In this document: positions 46,601 to 55,086 of the stretch, piece after piece | Layout of the letters: each line of letters opens with the position of its first letter | How positions within the stretch are numbered: position 1 is the first letter of the stretch | IMG/VR virus record: IMGVR_UViG_3300035670_011573 | Location: 1-64,000 of that record | Strand: one strand, 5' to 3' | Origin: a virus | Length of the DNA: 64,000 nt | Position numbers and translations under genes: made by a program | The notes under the pieces: model-generated | The model's input: the letters and a program-made list of their open reading frames with translations, nothing else | Database searches by the model: none | What the model was told of the DNA's origin: nothing

Positions 46601-46835
46601 CATCAACCTTTTTATTTGGTTGCAGCTTTAAATCTTTTACACCAATACTAACAATTGCACCGCCAGATAAAGGTAGTGTATTACCCCACTCCAATTCTGC
46701 TTTTTTAGGAAATTCTATTTTAAAAGAAGTATCTGTATTATCAGAGACAATGATTTCACCACAGTAAACTGGCTTTACTTCTATACAATCATTATTTTTT
46801 GCTTCTGGAATAACACCTTCTAAAACGCTACTCAT
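40686..46835 (-). CDS. Giant 2049 aa tail/baseplate protein with IPT-like, Ig-like and hydrophobic regions
   Basis: Not recognised as a whole. Around residues 520-640, RPTIDEIIPNGFDDSSPI, NNILIKGENLD and VNEIIFRGK fit an IPT/TIG Ig-like fold. Near the C-terminus (about 1885-1980), ANIEIIPRDAYDNELGGDF, GGKYLAKVTSEGVGEVKIRA fits an invasin/Big_1-like domain. Between about residues 1290 and 1445 lies a long hydrophobic helical stretch (LMVPVKVIFCIIDVICSLL, LILILPQFSVPVMFLRLVLHLLELF, LSIFSLFLELLQLTF) that would look membrane-active if exposed. A C-terminal Cys-containing helix bundle follows. It is adjacent to the spike and wedge genes, hence probably a central baseplate component. The role is unknown. 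Confidence 0.6.
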   Translation of the reverse strand: MSSVLEGVIPEAKNNDCIEVKPVYCGEIIVSDNTDTSFKIEFPKKAELEWGNTLPLSGGAIVSIGVKDLKLQPNKKVDDIITKKAEDLAKLTNLNNNLTSLSKVHVAVNNILFDISKKNFRNLEYNRKAPNIYFCIYNGQDSSTLQPNVFSPDVIRICEFKYIPFEVFPKIIDTLFSTSGKFFDTVGISGRRFDEINLGDNNVVDYVLEFFPVINISQEDLFSTKSNPILGGYYTIKNDRVYIKMPDLTGRNSAGEVIQSISSEDEIFIEIISEQVVNRIKIEAFKPPPLAAITGEIPDNFPLGSDSVTFNFELLEDEDVDIYISPINVSGLLGKTRFLKTFDTSIEYTSVPVLTLGLEEGRAAVVNEKSIPSSKDQAIYSKAEKYLPGISSADPLSDLPYTNDVDPYVWFGIKNRPDILLSNNGVADNKNEGKYYNPASYGAINLLASVTPKIYLNTPSKWIKKTPIKSEDETYQVTISASDLSSIDVDGLAFSVYNFILYAADKFGQVTKFIGPVISLQKQRPTIDEIIPNGFDDSSPIAFDIANNILIKGENLDCVNEIIFRGKEDNKKISLQLANPLIAYTQSTQEILIIISPNTLQQLEFTPISQRYGVTLKCPNILEESNEEQIYISTSIIESRPPKGTVLAQFNTDDIVSLDFGTKPIIGIPLFKNGSSAVLRLKSKNKIFKGDKKVYAYLALPNSNASKQILHQFSMPEENIEVNTSAGTFLVSKNIKYDFSASTSEDFFKVSNKKANLRFPGKNYRNYNFSGLQSLREAYFIFTNISIDEMTGSETKLDLVERDNTSHAILRLGSNEAPAFIEPATVLGIAVEKTDTVVSSTFEKTYYSSVNFSEYFGNRQFILEAPNTFKKIRKVVLIVSGIKERFLRKRYTIKLGDEVIKRRKIKSAKHIEDGGAHIIFEIDNFKPSNSGILTFSIDKKEKIFGSNYSMPGYYTQGTAITKDVNNITYSIDELTGEVTTNLDISSTEIISDLNSFLNDPTKFYGFIGTPSGDATNVLEAVYPDSKTDGLIFNPAATNAETSYNSFLPFDITPSTDLRLKINGEDKDIFSLLPYPDVNSLDKKVLVLPGGAIFLKDYYRIYDKNILLFFNILNSKLPSIKHNVSEVVGIGPEDGEIILLDSGTPITIVAEKLYKIKVVNSERDFVILLNDIPLYPRGRPILVDDTPGSYIALVQMPPEVTGFIIAKDCFDVCASTTNTTREGAKINLGGPFTVDIAELYDGEGSAPDIEDLADKASSYPLQFVQEVLDKSLTPRNFIKSFCDFSFHLAVELKVSLNGFKTLMVPVKVIFCIIDVICSLLNPVKIAKAVIRLFESLWDLILILPQFSVPVMFLRLVLHLLELFKCLVDKVNLTITAINEICKAISDAAKTPINFTAIKSLEETLSEYLFEIKADISILEPVLSIFSLFLELLQLTFRFPCNINPNGAQQNCGVDGTMIAGIVAGIVAPELEIIPDKLLPVAQTYSTDTTSGSTSAGNIVEPNVGNVVANNSGQTYLESLNIEQDSLRANSNLDFNPTMAPTFTKSSKKGGLATEVNFTFKSRGLSTTLNSKSIDLNQTVDSPIALFTKSNDNLLIAQNGNIFSPVDGEDFLDINLDTKTATVKPLILNLEIPILTTDPQTGVPTQTGVDIVTRTFDNIPKLVILDDGLNVYFINKDGIKFNDDGFVESIEATIINASSAPKQKFQKEEVELDTDGDPSTDDGVVNLFDFPQLYFFDMRQAAEQLEQFCSTASINNFPFEDNNVEDIKNIVSQAQGCVTDWKSGLLGMVNKLSEQRQLGILPLGGIEIDTFEGLNSDVNRCLEKAANDICKYAVSSLNTSLKILEDQDQTPLAGYVDGTVTDEILENFVGSGAAFTGAREYAAGIGDSVKIKTGSVANIEIIPRDAYDNELGGDFSSRILVEIISDQTNSAKVIKGPDNNLVTKNGGKYLAKVTSEGVGEVKIRAKICDRTIQAITYSGITISEEQEATVDCIPDNQSIISTNSPPLGALTKVDRILSVYFIDTPNQFIPMVSGDITNNTNPQEFGTRLEN

Positions 46836-46840
46836 TTTAT

Positions 46841-49120
46841 TTAATCCCTACTTGGTGTAATAAGATTATTAATCAGACCTTTAGAATTTATGGCCTGTAC
46901 CTGGCTACCTTTTAACATTATATTTTCTGTGCTCTCAATTAGAACCGCACCATCATTTCTAATGATCATCGGCTTTCCTGTTTTCATTCCTGCAATAACC
47001 AGACCTTCTTCACTAATTGAAATAATATAATCTGATTGTGCCCCAGGATTTTCACCTGCTTCAAAGCTTGTAGCAACAAATTTTTTATCAGTTACGTTAA
47101 CACGTAACTCAAAACGACCAACCGTCATTTCTCTATCTTGACTGTCAGTTCCTGGATATGTGCCACCAATATTAAAAAGAACTTCTCCATCTGTTTGAAC
47201 GACAAGCGACCTGTTATTTTTATCCCTTCCTAACCAAGAAATAATTGAACCGGCAGTATCTAAAAGAATGCTTTTTTTATCATGATTATCACTACCAACT
47301 GAAACTTCAACAGAACCTTCCATGTTTGCATGGACACTTTTCCCACCTACTGGTTTTGCCTGGCCATCCTCCCCTATATCAATAGAAACTTCATCGTTTT
47401 TAATAGTAGAAGAAAATTGATTTGAATAATTTGGATTATTTGCCTCACTATAAAATTTTCCAGCAATAACCATCCCACCATCTTCACCGCCACCACCATG
47501 ATAAATTGCTGGTGCCTGTGGTTCTACAGCTACTACGGACATATAATTTGGCAATCCTACAGATTCTTCCTCTGTATTATAATTAGCCGGAATTGCCACC
47601 TCAAAAGGCTTGCTGTTTGACAAAACGCCTTCTGTACCAAAAGATTTTGGAATGCTAATAACTTTGATCGTATTTGCAATCAATCTTTCCGCCGCAGCAT
47701 ACATATTATGATATTTGGTTGGATTAACTCTAGATTCTGATGATTGCCCATTAGAATTTACAGATGGAAAATATCCCGACTCACCACCGCTGCTATATTT
47801 AATACCTGTTTTTCTACTGGTTAAATTTTGAGCCCTTTTATCTGGAAAAACTATTTCACCGTTTTCATCTCTAAGCGTAACTGGAACTGGCTCTGTAATA
47901 CTTGGATTAAGAACAGTAACTTCTACACCATCATCTTTTCCAGCATAATTTGCATTAGAAGCAAAAGGGATATTTCCAGTATCAGTAGAAGCAGGAATGT
48001 TTATTTTAAGCAAGCCTTCTTTATCAATATCAAAAACAAAATTTTTAGATGATTGACAAGAATCAGTAGTTCTAGTATTGGTTGTTAATTGAAAATGATA
48101 ACCCACTCCTCGTCGGCTAATTCTGCGAGCTCGATCGTAACTAATTTCAAGATCTTTTTTTGGTACTCTATTATTTTCACTATAAATTAATGGTAGAAAA
48201 TTTATATCTAACAGGGTTCCATTAATGTCCAATAAGTTTCCTGCAATGATTTCAATCAATTCAGCTTCCGAAAGGTAGAGGGTATTACCCTGCTCTCTAT
48301 GCCTAGCTTTACCAGTCAAATCTAGTAAACCAATATCTCCTGCCGCCCTGGCCACCTCTTGATCAAAGCCTGTAAAATAATTATCTGATAAAAACTCATA
48401 AAATACTGTTCTATGTTCTGCTAGTTCTGGATTTCTAGTTCTTCTATCATAGGTTCTTTTAGAAGGTATGCTACTAGTAAAAAATCCATATGGCACTGTT
48501 CTAATTGCATATTCTGGATCTGCACCTAATGGAACCTCAACTATATTAGGCTTGGGCCTATGATTTCTTTTATCACTAGACATCCTTCTTACGGGGCCTG
48601 AGATTACCCTTGATCCGCCAGTATATTCAAAATAATCTTCTACAGCTAATGTTGAGGATGTTCTATTTTGATTTCTTTTAACCCACAAGCCACCGCCATT
48701 AACAGTTGTAAACTGTAAATCACCATAGCTGTTTAATTTGATTCTAGCGCCACGCTCACCTTTGATTACCAAATCCCCTTCGGTAATTCTTGGGTATGAA
48801 GTTGTGCCATTTGGTAAGTTTAATAAAGCATCTTTTTTATAATTTGATGGATTTAATTTTTGATTAGGAATTACTGCAGCAATTAAGGTTAAGTCCCTAC
48901 TATTTCCAGAGGTGTGAACAGCCAAAACTCTAGAACCAACGCTTAGCCCACGAAAGATTCCAGCATTAGAATTGCCCGCCGTATGTGGCAAAGGCACGTT
49001 TGTAATATTTGAATCTTGATTACTATTGCCTGGGGAAATTGTACAGGTACCTGCATCATAGTTGATATCAACTATGTTGGCTTCAAATATTTGATCTGAA
49101 AATTTATTAGTTATAGCCAT
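46841..49120 (-). CDS. Baseplate spike protein (gp5/gpV/VgrG-like OB-fold)
   Basis: 759 aa. The first ~85 residues fit an OB fold found in tail spikes: FEANIVDINYDAGTCTI, VPLPHTAGNSNAGIFRGLSVGSRVLAVHTSG, DLTLIAAVIPN. ARIKLNSYGDLQFTTVNGGG (~130) is the first beta repeat. The C-terminal ~180 residues are short beta repeats (SILLDTAGSIISWLG, SLVVQTDGEVLFNIGG, DYIISISEEGLVIAG, PMIIRNDGAVLIES, NIMLKGSQV), as in the triple-stranded spike helix. The middle (~200-560) is an insert of unknown fold. It punctures the outer membrane or cell wall on contraction. It follows the hub gene, as expected (gp27-gp5, gpD-gpV). Confidence 0.75.
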   Translation of the reverse strand: MAITNKFSDQIFEANIVDINYDAGTCTISPGNSNQDSNITNVPLPHTAGNSNAGIFRGLSVGSRVLAVHTSGNSRDLTLIAAVIPNQKLNPSNYKKDALLNLPNGTTSYPRITEGDLVIKGERGARIKLNSYGDLQFTTVNGGGLWVKRNQNRTSSTLAVEDYFEYTGGSRVISGPVRRMSSDKRNHRPKPNIVEVPLGADPEYAIRTVPYGFFTSSIPSKRTYDRRTRNPELAEHRTVFYEFLSDNYFTGFDQEVARAAGDIGLLDLTGKARHREQGNTLYLSEAELIEIIAGNLLDINGTLLDINFLPLIYSENNRVPKKDLEISYDRARRISRRGVGYHFQLTTNTRTTDSCQSSKNFVFDIDKEGLLKINIPASTDTGNIPFASNANYAGKDDGVEVTVLNPSITEPVPVTLRDENGEIVFPDKRAQNLTSRKTGIKYSSGGESGYFPSVNSNGQSSESRVNPTKYHNMYAAAERLIANTIKVISIPKSFGTEGVLSNSKPFEVAIPANYNTEEESVGLPNYMSVVAVEPQAPAIYHGGGGEDGGMVIAGKFYSEANNPNYSNQFSSTIKNDEVSIDIGEDGQAKPVGGKSVHANMEGSVEVSVGSDNHDKKSILLDTAGSIISWLGRDKNNRSLVVQTDGEVLFNIGGTYPGTDSQDREMTVGRFELRVNVTDKKFVATSFEAGENPGAQSDYIISISEEGLVIAGMKTGKPMIIRNDGAVLIESTENIMLKGSQVQAINSKGLINNLITPSRD

Positions 49121-49139
49121 TATAATTCCGAAAGGTTAT

Positions 49140-52100
49140 TTATTGTTTTACTGTTTCCTTAAGCGCTCTTTCTATATCCAAGAGTCCTATCTCAATAATG
49201 TTAGAAACATTAATTTTGTTTGGATTTAGTGTGTAAGAAAACTCTCCAGATCTAATATCCAACCAAGTTCTTTGCTTAGGCCCACCCTTAGGGAAGATGG
49301 CATCATAATCACTAGAATCTACTTTTTTACCGTTTATGGTTTGACTTGTTACAATTTCTGGATTTAAACATCTAAATTCTGAAGAGGTTCTATCTTTATC
49401 TAGAAACACTATTTGCTCAACAATTTTATTTATTGGTACCGCTGCTACTGGTAGTCCATTAGGCAAGGTTAATGGCGTAGTAGACTTATTATTACCAATC
49501 TGCGCTCCCATCTTATTTAAAATATTTATACCCTGGTCTAATAAATCATCAGCAACATAAGTTGGATTTTCTTGCGTTAAACTAACTGGATTCTGTAAAA
49601 GTTTTTTAAATATTTCTAGATTATTCTTTACCCTCTCTAAATCTTCTTGGCTATTATCTTTTACGAAGCCTCTTAGTAAAACTAATCTATTTCCAATTAA
49701 TATTGTACTTAATTCAGCCATAATATTTACAAATCTAAGCGCATTATTTTTGTGTGATAATAACAAGTTTATATTATCTTCTGTAATATCTAATCTATCA
49801 GGAAAGACTAGTGCGCTATCTGGTTGAAGTACACGATAACTGTCATCGCCTTGTGAATTTCTATAAGTTAGATTAGTACCTACCAGTGGGTCTTTAACAT
49901 ATTGCTGTCCAATTACATCTAATGGGCTTGGCAAATAAGTTCCGGGTGGATGTCCAAACTCTAAGGTTAGAGTAGTGGAAAAAGAATCACCTTGTGAATA
50001 GGAGTGAGAAACTTGACGAACATAATAAATTAATTGTTTTGAAGCAACATAAACAACATCGCCAGGTTCATAATATTCATTACCAACCAACTGAATTGTA
50101 CCAGTGTTGATTTTTAATCTTTGCAATTGCAATAGGAATAAGGCATATGGCCTAGATTGTGTTTCTGCATCATTAATAAATGGGGCGCCACGATTGGGTC
50201 CGCATTTATAACCATACTGCCTACACAAATCAAAGTCAGTTGCACCAGCCCAGAAATAAGTATCATTAAAAGCATTGCTTAGAGCGGCACCTGTAATGGG
50301 GGAATCACCAACAACGTCTACCCTGCAATAATCTGGTGGATCTTCACGAAAGGAACAAGATTTAATATCATGATCATATATAATATGTCGCTTACCAGAA
50401 CCAGGGCCAAGTAAGTTTCTTTTATCATCTGCAATTAAATGATCAAACAAAGTTCCGCTGTTAGCATCACCAGTAAAAATATCGGTAATTGTTTTTGTTG
50501 TATTTTTTGCCCGGTCTAGAATATCTGTAATATAATCAAGACGTTTAAAGGTGGCATTACTTTCTAAAGATAATTCCCAAGTTACTGGTGAAATAGAAGT
50601 TAAGATATATTCTTGGTTTGTATCAACCTGATAGCCTTTTTTATAAAGATCTGATTCTTGATAATTAGTGCTATCACTTAGTCTTTTATTTTCATTTGCA
50701 AATATTTTTAAATAATTTTGGGAACCTAATATTTCAGAAGAAACAATGTCTTCAACTTCATCCAGCTCCCTTTGTTTCTCTGTATTTCTTTTAAGTATAG
50801 TAACTAAATTATCTCTATTTGAAATAGTTTCTTGCAGTTTATTTAAATAATTAGATGCTTTTGTTACATTGTCTGTTTCTGAGGATTCATTATTTAATAT
50901 AAAGTCTGAATCTTTAAACTTACCATTATCCGTAACCAAATCTGAAGCTGGATCTATGCCGGATAATTTTACAAACGACTCTCTAAGATTATTAATATTG
51001 GATGCATTTGCAATTTTTATTGGATTAATATTGCTAGGCTGAATAGCAACACTTAGAACACTCTGGGTAACATTAGTATTTTCTTGAAAGACTGGATCAA
51101 ACTCCCCTAGTATAGTTTCTGTATCACCAAGCAGAACATCTCCTTCGTGACCTAATCCACCAGAAATATTTAATCCTTCGCCAATTAATTGGTTGCCGGT
51201 TTGAATGTTGTTTCCAATTCCAAAGTTAAAATTTCTAGTTCTAAGCTTAACGGCTGCTGAATCTCTGGTTTCTACACCAAAGAATTTTAAGCTAGCCTTA
51301 CCTAACCTAGATTCACTAGAAATAGTGTTGCTTGCAGACTCTTCTGGAATTAAATAAATAGATGCAGATGGATTAAAATTAGGAATCAACCCTTTATCTG
51401 GATATCTATTTAACAGCAGGCATAGAATTACAATCCTAATGTTAAGGCTATGAATTTCTCTACGAAGTGAAGAACTTCTAGTTTGAAAAACTTCTGTCAG
51501 GAATTCTGGCACCACCTTTCTATTTGTTTGCTTGTTAATTTCAAACAACCTCTCTAAAACTGTAAGTGGTGTCTTATTCCATTGTGGTGGCCGAAACTCT
51601 AAGTGACCTTGTGTATTACAGAAAAATTCTAAGTTAACAATGTCTGCCGCCTTAGTACATTTTTCATAAATACTGGTAAAGTTACCTTTGAATAATTTAA
51701 AACCTGATTCTCTTAGTTTAAAAATAAACGGACGAATATCACTTTGTTCATCGTATTGGTCTGAAACAATGAAAAGATTTTTATCTCGATTTAAACGAAC
51801 ATCTTCAATTCTTCTCTGTGCTCCAATCAAGGTCATGGCTCTTGTCAACTGATGATCTGCCGAATAATTTCCTGTAAGTGGTAAGGTTTTAGATCTTCCA
51901 AATAAATTAAAGTTTTGTGTTAACAAGTCTCTAAAGTTTGTCGCCCCGCTATCTTTCAACTTATTAATTTGCTCACGAATTCCTATTTGTATGGACTCTC
52001 TTTCAAAGGTTAACGATTTTGTAATTAAATTATTTTGATAATCATTTTTTTCTAGCTTCTGCAATAAAATATCTAACTCTATTCTTCTCTTCTGAAGTTG

Positions 52101-54107
52101 CCTTATTTTTTCATTAACTTCGTTCCTTAAGATGCTGTTGTTTGCAGTTTGTAATAATGTCTGATTACTCAAAGTAATCATTCGGTATGGTCTGAAGTTT
52201 CCAAAGTGATTATTTTGTCTTCTAACTACATCTAGTACAGCAGACAATGGGTCTGTTGGATTTAAGGCTCCGGTTTGTTCGCTAATATTATGTGCATTAT
52301 AAGCTTGAGTAATAAAGGTTTCTACGTTGTATGGTTGGCCTACAATTAGAAGGCTTAATATATTTGCAATATCCAAATTATTTAGAACATCTTGTGCAAC
52401 ATTTAAACCATAAGTTTGTGCTAGTAACTTTTGGGTAATTTGATTTTCATAAAAAGGATCAACCAGATTAACGCCAGCAGTTGCAGTTATAATTCCCTGC
52501 TTCCATCGGTAAACTAATCCATTTGGATGTTGAAAAATTTTTGTACCAGATAGTGAACCACTACTATTATATTGGCCTTGTAATAAGTTTTTTTCTGTTG
52601 CAACTTGTCCGTTTAAAATTCCGGAATCATAAAATAATAATCCGTTACTAATTAATTTTTTGTTTTCTTCTAAGAGCTGTGGGCCTCCGGCCGATAAGAC
52701 TGTACCCAGCGCATCAGTTTTTATCTCATAAGGTGTTAATGGATCTTCCAAGATCCCCTGCGGATCTTGTAATGCTGGCTGCTCCATAAAGCGTGACCAC
52801 CTCAACCAACCCATATTATCCACACAGCTTACTTCTAAGGTCCACCTACCATTGCTCCAGGCTTCAGTACTTCTTTCTATAAAGCCGCCATATACGTGAC
52901 GCATACCAAATGAGTTGTCACAAAATTGTCTTAGCTTTTTATAGGTATCTAAATCTATTTTCCCATTGGTAAATAAAATTCTTTCTGCATCTAAAACAAT
53001 TTCATCTATGGATGAAAAACCTAAGTCAAAAGATTCTTGGTTCTTATTAAAATCTTGAACCGTCTTCTTACCTCTAATATAAAAATGTACACCATCTCCA
53101 GGGTTTATAAAAGACTTGCCCAAATAAAAAACACGTAGTCTATCTCTGATATAATGAATATCTACTGTAGAGTCTAGTCCACCCAGCCCTAATAACTCCA
53201 ATCCAGCACTAACAACTAACCTTGTATCAACTGGTGGGCTAGATGGGTCTGATAGATATTTTAAGAGACCTACGGTGCCTGTGATTGCTTCCTCTATTGC
53301 TATTTCTATATCACCCTCTGTAATATGCATAATTCTATAAGGGTCTTGCAGTGAAAAGGAACCTGAGCTAGTTTGAAATGTAAGGCCACAAGACGTACTA
53401 AAGTTTGTAAAGTTTCCCAACTCTATAACACCAGTTCCTGGACCAGTCCCATAATTATCTGTATCATTAGGATCTACAACCCAAGTAGTTAATTGTAGAT
53501 CGCTAGCAAATGCATTTCTTTCTAACAGCAACAGGATATCTTGCTTATATGCTTCGAACCCCACTTCTTGAATATTGTAAGATAGAAACTTACCAAGCTT
53601 CTTCCACAGGTCTGCATTCTCTAAAGTTTGTGCATCTGGCTGAATAGATAAAAACTGTGAATTGTGATATAAATCAACCAATAGTGATAGGTTAACTTCT
53701 GCAGAATCTTCTAGACTTTTTTCTAATTTTGTTAAGCTTTCATAAGATCTGATTTGCGCAACCTTATAAGCAAACAAGGCTTTTGTTGCACGTAATAAAA
53801 CTTTCTCAGTTTTATCTAGCCATTGCAAATCATTATTAAACTTAAAAGTAGAAAAAGCTTTCTTTTTAATAAGAATAGAAGCATTGGGTGTAAGAGTGAC
53901 TAAGTTTCTTTGCTTTAGTTGGGATGCAAAGGTTTTATCCTGACCCAATAATATATCAACACCATCATCAAATAAATTTATCTCTGATGAGGTGGGCCTT
54001 GCTACTGATTCATAGTTTTTTCTTAAAGAATAGTCGCCACGAACTGTATTTTTTAAAATTTTATTGATATTAGAATTTATTAACTTTGAAAAATTATTAA
54101 TTGCCAT
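49140..54107 (-). CDS. Baseplate hub protein (gpD/gp27/XkdQ-like), very large
   Basis: 1655 aa. Hub features are visible in two places: about residues 395-445 (GMRHVYGGFIERSTEAWSNGRW, TLEVSCVDNMGWLRWSRFM), as in the first barrel of gpD/gp27, and about 1335-1385 (GNEYYEPGDVVYVAS, YYVRQVSHSYSQGDSFSTTLTLEFGHPPG), the second barrel's closing motif. VNLEFFCNTQGHLEFRPPQW (~855) is another hub strand pair. Residues ~640-700 are a heptad-like coiled coil. Typical hubs have 330-400 residues, so this is about four times larger, with inserts between barrels. It links the tube to the spike. Gene order (XkdP-like, hub, spike) agrees. Confidence 0.75.
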   Translation of the reverse strand: MAINNFSKLINSNINKILKNTVRGDYSLRKNYESVARPTSSEINLFDDGVDILLGQDKTFASQLKQRNLVTLTPNASILIKKKAFSTFKFNNDLQWLDKTEKVLLRATKALFAYKVAQIRSYESLTKLEKSLEDSAEVNLSLLVDLYHNSQFLSIQPDAQTLENADLWKKLGKFLSYNIQEVGFEAYKQDILLLLERNAFASDLQLTTWVVDPNDTDNYGTGPGTGVIELGNFTNFSTSCGLTFQTSSGSFSLQDPYRIMHITEGDIEIAIEEAITGTVGLLKYLSDPSSPPVDTRLVVSAGLELLGLGGLDSTVDIHYIRDRLRVFYLGKSFINPGDGVHFYIRGKKTVQDFNKNQESFDLGFSSIDEIVLDAERILFTNGKIDLDTYKKLRQFCDNSFGMRHVYGGFIERSTEAWSNGRWTLEVSCVDNMGWLRWSRFMEQPALQDPQGILEDPLTPYEIKTDALGTVLSAGGPQLLEENKKLISNGLLFYDSGILNGQVATEKNLLQGQYNSSGSLSGTKIFQHPNGLVYRWKQGIITATAGVNLVDPFYENQITQKLLAQTYGLNVAQDVLNNLDIANILSLLIVGQPYNVETFITQAYNAHNISEQTGALNPTDPLSAVLDVVRRQNNHFGNFRPYRMITLSNQTLLQTANNSILRNEVNEKIRQLQKRRIELDILLQKLEKNDYQNNLITKSLTFERESIQIGIREQINKLKDSGATNFRDLLTQNFNLFGRSKTLPLTGNYSADHQLTRAMTLIGAQRRIEDVRLNRDKNLFIVSDQYDEQSDIRPFIFKLRESGFKLFKGNFTSIYEKCTKAADIVNLEFFCNTQGHLEFRPPQWNKTPLTVLERLFEINKQTNRKVVPEFLTEVFQTRSSSLRREIHSLNIRIVILCLLLNRYPDKGLIPNFNPSASIYLIPEESASNTISSESRLGKASLKFFGVETRDSAAVKLRTRNFNFGIGNNIQTGNQLIGEGLNISGGLGHEGDVLLGDTETILGEFDPVFQENTNVTQSVLSVAIQPSNINPIKIANASNINNLRESFVKLSGIDPASDLVTDNGKFKDSDFILNNESSETDNVTKASNYLNKLQETISNRDNLVTILKRNTEKQRELDEVEDIVSSEILGSQNYLKIFANENKRLSDSTNYQESDLYKKGYQVDTNQEYILTSISPVTWELSLESNATFKRLDYITDILDRAKNTTKTITDIFTGDANSGTLFDHLIADDKRNLLGPGSGKRHIIYDHDIKSCSFREDPPDYCRVDVVGDSPITGAALSNAFNDTYFWAGATDFDLCRQYGYKCGPNRGAPFINDAETQSRPYALFLLQLQRLKINTGTIQLVGNEYYEPGDVVYVASKQLIYYVRQVSHSYSQGDSFSTTLTLEFGHPPGTYLPSPLDVIGQQYVKDPLVGTNLTYRNSQGDDSYRVLQPDSALVFPDRLDITEDNINLLLSHKNNALRFVNIMAELSTILIGNRLVLLRGFVKDNSQEDLERVKNNLEIFKKLLQNPVSLTQENPTYVADDLLDQGINILNKMGAQIGNNKSTTPLTLPNGLPVAAVPINKIVEQIVFLDKDRTSSEFRCLNPEIVTSQTINGKKVDSSDYDAIFPKGGPKQRTWLDIRSGEFSYTLNPNKINVSNIIEIGLLDIERALKETVKQ

Positions 54108-54111
54108 TTAA

Positions 54112-55071
54112 TCAGCTTCCTCTGGTAAATCTATTCCTACTAATTCCTACGTTATTTATCTCAAGATTTGTTGATTCTTGTGTGTTTGAGAATCTAGATG
54201 TTATAGATTGACTAGAACTTACACCTGAATCATTCGAGTTTGCCTGGCTATCTTGCCTTCTATAACTTTCTGAAACTGGAAAAGTTAATTCATCTTCTCT
54301 TGGTCCTTCTACAGGCATTGAAGCAGAACGTGGTTCGTTATTTGCATCATAAGGGTTTCTATGCCAAGGCATAAAGTTTGATCTACTACCAGATCTTTTA
54401 AATGCATGAAATGTAAAGGTATAAGTAAAATTACCCGTTGTTTCTGCACCTTCATCGAAGTTAAAATCTTTAAATATTCCCTGGTATCTTTCACCATGCC
54501 AATACATAATTACACTAGTTGCATAAGCACCTAAAGTTGGAGATAATTCAATTGCGGCAGGATTATTATTTACAATTCCTGCTGCAGCATCTGTTACTTG
54601 TTCTATAATTGAACTAACACCATTTAAAATATCGGAAGCTCCACCTCCAGTAAAACTATCTAAAACACTTGTAGTATCGCTTAAAAAGTTATTTAGCGAC
54701 ACACCATTCCCTATAGTTCTACCTTCAAATGCGCTTATAAATTCTTGCGAGTTATTTGCTGCTCTGTTCCTTAAAATATTTGTAAATTGGATAATTTCAT
54801 TTCTATAAACGTCCCTTAATATATTTATAGCTTCAATGCCACCAGACCCCACCTGACCAGTCACGCTAATATTGGTATATTGTTCGCCCCAGTATTGAAC
54901 TATATATCCACCCTTGGTATTTGACTCATTCATTAGTTTTGAATTTGTAATTCTTATCGTTGTTGGATTAATATATAGTGGGATTACAGACCTTCCCAAG
55001 ACATCATTTCTACCTAGTGACTCAGCAGACACAGGAACTAAAAATTTCATAGTTCTTCTTTGAACTGGCAT
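54112..55071 (-). CDS. Tail protein following tape measure (XkdP-like position)
   Basis: 319 aa. KFLVPVSAESLGRNDVLGRSVIPLYINPTTIRITNSKL and YIVQYWGEQYTNISVTGQVG resemble the opening of phage proteins encoded between tape measure and hub, which cap the tube or connect it to the baseplate. VIMYWHGERYQGIFKDFNFDEGAETTGNFTYTFTFHAF (about 190-227) is a second strand set of the same kind. The last ~80 residues are polar and Ser/Asn-rich, likely disordered. No LysM motif is visible, unlike XkdP proper. The start is 15 bases after the tape-measure stop. Function assigned mostly from gene order. Confidence 0.6.
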   Translation of the reverse strand: MPVQRRTMKFLVPVSAESLGRNDVLGRSVIPLYINPTTIRITNSKLMNESNTKGGYIVQYWGEQYTNISVTGQVGSGGIEAINILRDVYRNEIIQFTNILRNRAANNSQEFISAFEGRTIGNGVSLNNFLSDTTSVLDSFTGGGASDILNGVSSIIEQVTDAAAGIVNNNPAAIELSPTLGAYATSVIMYWHGERYQGIFKDFNFDEGAETTGNFTYTFTFHAFKRSGSRSNFMPWHRNPYDANNEPRSASMPVEGPREDELTFPVSESYRRQDSQANSNDSGVSSSQSITSRFSNTQESTNLEINNVGISRNRFTRGS

Positions 55072-55086
55072 ATATGCTCCTAATCG